From assembly GCA_036501425.1 (NCBI GenBank), contig DASYAI010000084.1:1-36040 (forward strand): a DNA stretch of 36,040 bases. The letters run 5' to 3'. The notes beneath the pieces are model-generated. The model searched no databases. It was not told the DNA's origin and worked only from the letters and a program-made list of their open reading frames with translations. The stretch comes from DATKRB01 sp036501425 (lineage in GTDB: Bacteria; Actinomycetota; Acidimicrobiia; Acidimicrobiales; RAAP-2). Below are positions 31,039 through 36,040 of this stretch, one piece after another; within the stretch, counting starts at the first letter, position 1, and every line of letters begins with the position of its first letter. Made by a program: the position numbers and the translations under genes.

Positions 31039-31691
31039 GCGGTGCCCACTGGGTGCAATGGCACGAGGCCTACGACGACGCCGGCTCGTCCCTCGCACGT
31101 CGTCTGGTCGCGGTGCAGCGTCGTCTCGCCCAGGCTCTCGACGCGGCGCTCCCCGGTCCGGTGCGCCTGCTCAGTATGTGTGCCGGAGATGGACGCGACG
31201 TGACCGGCGTCCTCGGCCGGCATCGCCGGGCGCGAGACGTGGTGGGCCGTCTGGTCGAGTGCGACCCGATCCTGGCCGGCCGCGCCCGTGCTCGAGCGAG
31301 CGAGCTCAGCCTCGAGGCGATCGAGGTCGTCGAGGACGACGCGGGACGGTCCGACGCCTACGCCGGGGTCGTCCCTGCTGACGTCGTGCTCGTCTGCGGC
31401 GTCTTCGGCAACGTGCTCGCCGCCGACGTCCGATCGACGGTGGCCGAATTGCCCCACCTGTGCCGAATGGGAGCCTCGGTGATCTGGACGCGCCACCGGC
31501 ATCCGCCCGACCTCACCCCGAGCATCCGTCGCTGGTTCGCCGATTGCGGCTTCGCCGAAGTCGGCTTCGACACGGAGTCTCCGTTCTCGTTCGCCGTCGG
31601 CACCAACGTGATGGTCGGCGAGCCCCGACCGTTCCGGCCCGGGCGCCGACTGTTCGACTTCATCGGGGACGGCAGCGGCGCCCATCGCTGA
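31035..31691 (+). CDS. SAM-dependent methyltransferase-fold protein
   Basis: 218 residues. Seen: an N-terminal helix WVQWHEAYDDAGSSLARRLVAVQRRLAQALD, motif I as VRLLSMCAGDGRDVTGVLG (D/E-x-C-A-G-D-G-R, a common actinobacterial variant), VVGRLVECDP (acid at the ribose site), IEVVEDDAGRSDAYAGVVPADVVLVCGVFGNV (motif IV), and FADCGFAEVGFDTE near the end. The NPPY motif of DNA or protein N-methyltransferases is absent; a small-molecule role is likely. Coupled to peptidase E by a 4-base ATGA overlap, so the two proteins are probably made together; the reason for the pairing is unknown. Confidence 0.82.
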   Translation: MSGAHWVQWHEAYDDAGSSLARRLVAVQRRLAQALDAALPGPVRLLSMCAGDGRDVTGVLGRHRRARDVVGRLVECDPILAGRARARASELSLEAIEVVEDDAGRSDAYAGVVPADVVLVCGVFGNVLAADVRSTVAELPHLCRMGASVIWTRHRHPPDLTPSIRRWFADCGFAEVGFDTESPFSFAVGTNVMVGEPRPFRPGRRLFDFIGDGSGAHR

Positions 31692-31731
31692 GTGGGCCCT
31701 TGGGGGCCCCGGTGGGCCACAATGGGCGCCC

Positions 31732-32538
31732 ATGAGCGAGACTCCCGGGCCAGCCGAGGTCGAGGCGCTGGTTGGCGTCGACCAGGTCGCCGCCGATCGG
31801 TTCGTCGGCCGTCCCGAGCACCGTGGCGGAGCCGGCGGCCTGTTCGGTGGCCAGACCATCGCCTTTACGGTGCGGGCCGCCGGGGGCACGGTGGAGCCGG
31901 CTTTCGTTCCGTACTCGGTGTACGCCGACCTGCTCCGACCGGGTGATTCCGGAGAGCCGCTCGAGCTGGTGGTCGAGCGGACCCGCGACGGCAGCTCGAT
32001 CGTCCACCGCCGGGTCCAGGGAGTGCAGGCGGGCAAGCTCATCGTCGAAGCCATCGTGGTCGCATGCCGGCAGGTCGACACCATCGACTGGCAGCGCGAC
32101 GACGCCCACGCGCCCATCGTCGACGTGGTCGGGCCCGGCCCCTCGCCCACCGCCGGCGACGTCTCGAGGTTCGGGCACGGGGTCTTCGACGTGCGCCACG
32201 TCGGGGAGCCCGAGACGATCCATCCGCTCTGGGTCCGCTCGTTGGTCGCGTTGCCCGACGATCCGTGGCTGCACGCCTCGATCGTCGCGTTCTGGTCGGA
32301 CTTCGGCCCGAACTGGGCCACCCGGGCCGTGGTTGGTCGCTTCGAGCAACGGCCCACCCTCAGCCTCAACCACGCGCTGTGGTTCCACCGGGTTGCTCGC
32401 ACCGAGGACTGGCACCTCTTCGACGTCCGGCCCCGTTCCGTGGTCGGCCGCCAGGGGCTGGCGATGGCGTCACTCCTCTCCCCCGAAGGTGCGCTGGTCG
32501 CCTCCGTCGCCCAAGGTGTCTTCGTGGGGGGCGCCTGA
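31732..32538 (+). CDS. Acyl-CoA thioesterase II-like (TesB family), Asp-to-Asn change
   Basis: 268 residues, double hot-dog fold. Seen: DRFVGRPEHRGGAGGLFGGQTIAFTVRAA (TesB start with GG-x-xxGQ), VPYSVYADLLRPGDSGEPLELVVERTRDGSSIVHRRVQGVQAGKLI (first hot dog), and RPTLSLNHALWFHRVARTEDWHLFDVRPRSVVGRQGLAMASLLSPEGALVASVAQGVF (second). In E. coli TesB the triad is Asp204-Thr228-Gln278, the Asp lying in DHSMWFHR; here that residue is Asn213 (SLNHALWFHR), while Gln261 (VASVAQ) is kept. Activity may be altered, or this is a subgroup. Start ATG 31732. Confidence 0.85.
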   Translation: MSETPGPAEVEALVGVDQVAADRFVGRPEHRGGAGGLFGGQTIAFTVRAAGGTVEPAFVPYSVYADLLRPGDSGEPLELVVERTRDGSSIVHRRVQGVQAGKLIVEAIVVACRQVDTIDWQRDDAHAPIVDVVGPGPSPTAGDVSRFGHGVFDVRHVGEPETIHPLWVRSLVALPDDPWLHASIVAFWSDFGPNWATRAVVGRFEQRPTLSLNHALWFHRVARTEDWHLFDVRPRSVVGRQGLAMASLLSPEGALVASVAQGVFVGGA

Positions 32539-32574
32539 TCCCCCGAAGGATCGGTGGCGACAGGCCGTTGCCGG

Positions 32575-33249
32575 TTAGGGCGCTTCGAGCACCAGTGCCA
32601 GGGCGAAGCCGTCGTAGCCCTTCAGGCCGACGGTCTGGATCACCGTGGCTGCGACCCGGCGGTCCGCCCCCACCTGCTCGAGGAACTGCCGGATGCCCAC
32701 CACGTCGGGGTCGGTGCTGGCGGTGTCGATGACGGCGCCGTTGCGCACGACGTTGTCGGCGACGATCAGGCTCCCGGGCCGCGTGAGCCGCAGCGACCAG
32801 GTGAAGTACTCGGGGTACCGAGCCTTGTCGGCGTCGATGAAGACGAGGTCGAACGGCCCGGCGCCCTCGTCGACCAACGCCTCGAGCCCGGCAGCGGCGG
32901 GACCCACCCGGATCTCGACCTGTCCGTCCACGCCCGCGCTCACCAGGTTGGCGTGGGCGACCCGGGCGTGTCGGTCCTCGAGCTCGAGGGTGACGAGGCG
33001 GCCCTCGGGAGGCAGGGCGCGGGCCAGCCAGATGGTGCTGTAGCCGCCGAGCGTGCCGATCTCGAGGATGTTCCTCGCGTGCTGGGCGCGGGCGAGGATG
33101 TGGAGCATCTTGCCCTGGTTGGGCGCCACGCTGATGGACGGGAGGCCGGCTGCCCGGCTGGCCTCGAGGGTGGCGTCGAGGACCTCGTCCGGCGGCTCCA
33201 GCAGGTCGATGAGATTGCGGTCGACGTTCGTCCAAGTGGTCTGGCTCAT
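32575..33249 (-). CDS. Cation-dependent O-methyltransferase (COMT-like, family 3)
   Basis: 224 residues. Seen: GLPSISVAPNQGKMLHILARAQHARNILEIGTLGGYSTIWLARAL (motif I LEIGTLGGYS), GRLVTLELEDRHARVAHANL, FDLVFIDADKARYPEYFTWSL (metal-binding Asp of IDADK), RPGSLIVADNVVRNGAV (second Asp/Asn metal ligands DN) and the end KGYDGFALALVLE. This is the catechol/caffeoyl-CoA-type fold that methylates vicinal hydroxyls with a divalent cation. Start ATG 33249, preceded by GAGGGTGCCC; the frame remains open upstream through a 36-bp tandem repeat (12 residues per unit), so a longer N-terminus is formally possible but lacks homology. Confidence 0.92.
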   Translation of the reverse strand: MSQTTWTNVDRNLIDLLEPPDEVLDATLEASRAAGLPSISVAPNQGKMLHILARAQHARNILEIGTLGGYSTIWLARALPPEGRLVTLELEDRHARVAHANLVSAGVDGQVEIRVGPAAAGLEALVDEGAGPFDLVFIDADKARYPEYFTWSLRLTRPGSLIVADNVVRNGAVIDTASTDPDVVGIRQFLEQVGADRRVAATVIQTVGLKGYDGFALALVLEAP

Positions 33250-33276
33250 CGGGCACCCTCCGCTCACGTTGGCCAC

Positions 33277-33369
33277 ATCATGGCCCACCGGGATCATGGC
33301 CCATCGGGCTGGATCATGGCCCACCGGGATCATGGCCCATCGGGCTGGACACGGCCCACCGGGCCTGGG
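33277..33369. repeat. 36-bp compound tandem repeat upstream of the O-methyltransferase
   Basis: A 16-bp unit (ATCATGGCCCACCGGG) followed by a 20-bp unit (ATCATGGCCCATCGGGCTGG) occurs twice (33277-33312, 33313-33348) and a degenerate third copy begins at 33349. It starts 28 bp upstream of the O-methyltransferase ATG on that gene's strand. Each unit holds GGCCCA-type arms that can pair with neighbouring copies. Confidence 0.95.
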
Positions 33370-33436
33370 CCGTCCGGGATCAGAACGGGCCCACCGGGCC
33401 GGGGGTGAACGGGCGAGGGCCGTGGGCGGCCGCTGC

Positions 33437-34342
33437 TCAGCTCGCGGCCAAGGTCGCCAGCAGCCGGCGGGTCCGGTCCCGCGAGGCGCCCCGGTCGTCC
33501 CCGACGGGGAACACCGCCGCCCACACGTCGGTGGCTCCGGCCTCGAACAGCGCCTCGATCTGCCTGCCGACCGCGGCCTCGTCGCCCACCACCGCGGCGT
33601 CGGCCGCCTCCGCCAGGTCCCCGTGGGCCAGGATGCGCTGGTAGTTGGGCAACGAGCCGTAGAAGCCGAACTGCGCCCGGGCCGCCGCCCGGGCCTCGTC
33701 GACGTCGTCATGGACGGCCACTGGTAGGCCGGCCACCACGCGCGGGGACGGTCGTCGGGCCCCGGTGGCAGCCCCGACGAGGCGGGGCACCACGTGGGTG
33801 GCCAGGGCCCGGGCGTTGGCCATCCAGGTGATGGTGCCCTCGGTGAGCTCCCCGGCTACTCGGAGCAACCGAGGTCCGAGGGCGCCGACCAGCACCGGCA
33901 CGTGCGCCGCGGTGCCCTGGGCCCGGACGGTCAGCTCCTCGCCGTCGAGGTCGACCCGCTCGCCGCGCAAGAGCGCGGTCAGTGCACCCACGTACTCCTC
34001 GGTGTGCTGGCCCGGCCTGGCGTAGGAGAGGCCGAGGGTGCCCGCGACGGCCGGCTCATGGGAGGGGCCGACCCCGAGGACCAGCCCGTCACGGCCCATG
34101 GCCGACCACGCAGCGGCGACCCGATTGGCCTGCAACGTCGGATGGCACGGGTAGGTCTGGAGGACCGAGGTGCCGAGCTCGAGCGTGGTGGTGGCCCGCC
34201 CGGCCAGGACCATGGCGACCAGGGGATCGCCCGCCACCGCGCCGGGGAACCACAGGCTGGTGAACCCGTCTTCCTCGGCCCGGCGAGCTTGCTCGACGAC
34301 CCGCTCGACGCTGGAGGATCCTCCGCTCATCCCCAGCCGCAC
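33437..34342 (-). CDS. LLM-class F420-dependent oxidoreductase
   Basis: 301 residues, bacterial-luciferase-like TIM barrel. Seen: MRLGMSGGSSSVERVVEQARRAEEDGFTSLWFPG (first strand and helix, typical of the F420 subgroup), LELGTSVLQTYPCHPTLQANRVAAAWSAM (the conserved cis-peptide and P-x-x-LA region), DGLVLGVGPSHEPAVAGTLGLSY, PVLVGALGPRLLRVAGELTEGTITWMA, and the end with IEALFEAGATDVWAAVFPVG. F420 rather than FMN is expected from the HE-like GPSHEP pattern and the actinobacterial context. It transfers a hydride to or from an unknown substrate. Start GTG 34342 (an ATG lies five codons in). Confidence 0.88.
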   Translation of the reverse strand: MRLGMSGGSSSVERVVEQARRAEEDGFTSLWFPGAVAGDPLVAMVLAGRATTTLELGTSVLQTYPCHPTLQANRVAAAWSAMGRDGLVLGVGPSHEPAVAGTLGLSYARPGQHTEEYVGALTALLRGERVDLDGEELTVRAQGTAAHVPVLVGALGPRLLRVAGELTEGTITWMANARALATHVVPRLVGAATGARRPSPRVVAGLPVAVHDDVDEARAAARAQFGFYGSLPNYQRILAHGDLAEAADAAVVGDEAAVGRQIEALFEAGATDVWAAVFPVGDDRGASRDRTRRLLATLAAS

Positions 34343-34395
34343 GTCCGGATGTTAGCGACGTCGGTGCGCCGCGCCCAGGGTGTCATCATGGTCCG

Positions 34396-35166
34396 GTGCT
34401 CCACGAGGATCGCCTTCGGGCGGGATCCTTCGGCGAGGATGCCGAGCAGTACGACCGTTCGCGTCCGAGGTACCCGGCGGCCCTGGTCGACCGCTTGCTG
34501 TCCGACGGAGCCCGGCGGGTGCTCGACGTGGGGGCCGGGACCGGCATCGTGAGCGCGCTGTTCGCGGAGCGCGGCTGTGACGTGCTGGGCGTGGAGCCCG
34601 ACGACCGGATGGGGGCGCTCGCCCGTCGCCGCGGTATCGAGATCGAGGAGGCCACGTTCGAGGACTGGGAGGACCGCGGTCGCCGGTTCGACCTGGTGGT
34701 GTCGGGCCAGGCCTGGCACTGGGTGGACCCGGTCCGCGGCGCGGCCAAGGCGGCCTCGGTGCTGCACCCCGGCGGTCGGGTGGGGGTCTTTTGGAACCAG
34801 GGCGTCCATCGTCAGCCGTTACGCGACGCGCTGGTCGGTAGCTACCGGCGCGCCGCCCCCGAGCTCGCCGACCACTCGATCGTGCTGGGGTTCGTCGAGG
34901 GCGACCGGGTGGAGGTGGCGGCGTCGGCGATCGACGGCAACGGTTGGTTCGAGCGGGCCGAGGTGCGTGACTTCTGGTGGAGTACCCGCTACTCCACCGA
35001 GCAGTGGCTGGACCAGCTGCCGACCCACAGCGACCACCGGACCTTGCCGCCACCGGTGCTCGAACGCCTGGTCCGAGACGTCGGGCGCACCCTCGACGGG
35101 GCCGGCGGGTCCTTCGAGATGGACTACCGGACCTGGCTCGTCACGGCTCGCCGCACGCCGGCCTGA
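34396..35166 (+). CDS. SAM-dependent methyltransferase (UbiE/BioC-like)
   Basis: 256 residues. Seen: SFGEDAEQYDRSRPRYPAALVDRLL (the start motif F...A..Y...RP.YP of this actinobacterial methyltransferase group), motif I RVLDVGAGTGIVSALFAERG, GVEPDDRM, the EATFEDWE loop, FDLVVSGQAWHWVDPVRGAAKAASVLHPGGRVGVFWN (motif post-I and the characteristic Q-A-W-H-W-V/D-P segment) and a C-terminal lid ending DYRTWLVTARR. Proteins of this type methylate small metabolites; many are annotated only by family. Start GTG 34396 gives a normal N-terminus. Divergent from the F420-type oxidoreductase (54-bp gap). Confidence 0.88.
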   Translation: MLHEDRLRAGSFGEDAEQYDRSRPRYPAALVDRLLSDGARRVLDVGAGTGIVSALFAERGCDVLGVEPDDRMGALARRRGIEIEEATFEDWEDRGRRFDLVVSGQAWHWVDPVRGAAKAASVLHPGGRVGVFWNQGVHRQPLRDALVGSYRRAAPELADHSIVLGFVEGDRVEVAASAIDGNGWFERAEVRDFWWSTRYSTEQWLDQLPTHSDHRTLPPPVLERLVRDVGRTLDGAGGSFEMDYRTWLVTARRTPA

Positions 35167-35614
35167 CGGTGCGCTGAACCCGACGGGCGACCCCGGGCAG
35201 GCCAAGTTGTCACGAGGGAGCCGGTCCACTACGCAAAATTGCCCTGGGATGGCGCCCTGCAACCCGCATTGTGACGACCCTGGCGGGTCGGTCCGGCGTC
35301 AGTTCACTCGACTTTGTGACAATTCGGTTTTGGTGACGACCGATTCCGACGCCTGAGGACGTAGTCGCGGCCGTCCCTCGCTTGCGTTCGTCGTCGGGCC
35401 CAGCCCATAGTTTGTGCAGCCCAGCGAGCAGGTTCTCGACCTCTACGGCCGCGCAGGGCCTCCCGATCCATCGACAGGGGAGGTCGCCGCGACGATCGAT
35501 CCGTGGGCCGCCTGACGCTCGCACCAACGACCGCCCCCAGACGCGCTCGCCCCGCATGCCGACGTTCGCCGATCCGCGGGACGGACGGAGAGGGACGAGA
35601 GGAAGGAAAGCGAC
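35167..35614. promoter_or_regulatory. Intergenic region with repeated GTGAC motifs
   Basis: 448 bp without a credible gene. The part 35200-35345 is less G+C-rich than its surroundings and carries GTTGTCAC (35206-35213), GTGACGACC (35271-35279), TTTGTGACAATT (35313-35324) and GTGACGACC again (35333-35341). The two exact GTGACGACC copies start 62 bp apart, near six helical turns. This looks like a regulator-binding region for the secreted-protein gene at 35615, or a small repeat element. Confidence 0.4.
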
Positions 35615-36040
35615 GTGCACACGACGCAGACCACCGGGTCGAGAGCCCGGCGCGTGGCCCCCCTCCTGCTGACGGTCGTCGCCCTGGTGCTCGCTGGAGC
35701 GGGGGTGGCGATCGCCGGTGACGGCGGGACGACCCCGGCCCGCGCCGACCTCACGTGGTCCACCCGGCCGGCCACGTCGGGCTGGTGGTCCGAGCACCAG
35801 GCCCACCAGAGCGCCGGGTCGGCGCTCGGAGGCTCCCCGACCACCGCCCCCCCGACCACCGCGAGCGCCGCCCCCACCACCAGCGCTCCGGCCGGTTCGA
35901 CCACCACCCACCCGGCGGGCACCCCCGCCCCGACCACCACCAAGCCGACCACCAAGCCCCCGACCACCACCACCAAGCCCCCGACGGCGCCAGCCCCGGC
36001 GGTGGTCCCGGTGGGGACCGGGGGCGCCGGGTGGGCCCCG
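35615..36040 (+). CDS. Secreted Thr/Pro-rich protein, N-terminal part (runs off window end)
   Basis: Translation from GTG 35615 stays open to the window edge, 142 residues. SD GGAAGGA (35601-35607) lies eight bases before the start. Signal peptide: SRARRVAPLLLTVVALVLAGAGVAIAGDGG (about residues 9-38, possible cleavage after AIA). Then a region with Trp pairs (DLTWSTRPATSGWWSEHQ) and a long low-complexity linker of Thr/Pro/Ala repeats (TTTKPTTKPPTTTTKPPTAP), as found in actinobacterial cell-wall or secreted enzymes before a C-terminal domain. That domain is outside the window, so no function can be given. The first 142 residues show no recognised fold. Confidence 0.7.
   Translation, partial: MHTTQTTGSRARRVAPLLLTVVALVLAGAGVAIAGDGGTTPARADLTWSTRPATSGWWSEHQAHQSAGSALGGSPTTAPPTTASAAPTTSAPAGSTTTHPAGTPAPTTTKPTTKPPTTTTKPPTAPAPAVVPVGTGGAGWAP

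Noticed and set aside
33277..33369. CRISPR-like array
   Set aside because: The 16- and 20-bp units are directly adjacent without unique spacers, and no cas genes are present; it is a plain tandem repeat.
35345..35614. Riboswitch (for example c-di-AMP type) before the secreted-protein gene
   Set aside because: Such switches often precede actinobacterial cell-wall genes, but I cannot find the conserved core segments in this stretch.

Overview
The window is high-GC DNA (mostly G or C at third codon positions, many GTG starts) from an actinobacterium. F420-type luciferase-like oxidoreductase, mycobacterial-style metallo-hydrolase, actinobacterial DinB/DUF664, SnoaL-like and TesB-like genes fit Actinomycetota. 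An uncultured Acidimicrobiia-like lineage is possible, but no rRNA, tRNA or marker gene fixes the taxon. No phage, transposase, CRISPR array or RNA gene was found.

Layout. Positions 1-7.9 kb form a patchy area in which intact single genes (P-loop kinase, PCMT/FxLD-type methyltransferase, GNAT, glycosyltransferase) alternate with broken ones. The broken ones are a GNAT with its centre deleted, a frameshifted DinB protein, and a wrecked MarR-DrrA-DrrB drug-export locus whose divergent genes have lost both 5' ends at a single junction. Positions 8.2-12.9 kb hold a degenerate GHKL-like protein, an esterase, a TetR/MFS divergent pair with a clear operator-promoter, and two small unknown proteins. 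Positions 13.0-17.4 kb are a complete minus-strand sugar ABC importer operon (solute-binding protein, two permeases, ATPase with TOBE domain). Positions 17.5-23.3 kb hold a Mug-type DNA glycosylase, a FAD oxidoreductase, an epoxide-hydrolase-like protein, a membrane protein, a CoA-binding protein, a quinone oxidoreductase and a metallo-beta-lactamase-fold protein that has lost exactly one of its two metal sites.

Positions 23.3-28.6 kb look like one catabolic island. A minus-strand run encodes two SnoaL/NTF2-fold proteins, a YCII protein, a homogentisate-dioxygenase-like cupin and an alpha/beta hydrolase. A divergent SDR and a convergent two-domain VOC protein flank it. The set suggests oxidation, ring opening and hydrolysis of an aromatic or polyketide-like compound; the substrate is not evident. 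Positions 28.6-36.0 kb hold an orphan branched-chain-amino-acid-type binding protein (between a perfect 20-bp palindrome and a strong hairpin), a peptidase E-methyltransferase pair, a TesB-like thioesterase with an altered catalytic Asp, an O-methyltransferase preceded by a 36-bp tandem repeat, an F420-type oxidoreductase, another methyltransferase, and the start of a secreted Thr/Pro-rich protein that runs off the window end.

No obvious new multi-gene defence or signalling system is present. The points most worth following are the one-metal-site MBL protein, the HmgA-like island, the head-to-head truncation of the MarR/Drr locus, and several well-formed DNA palindromes and repeats beside start codons.
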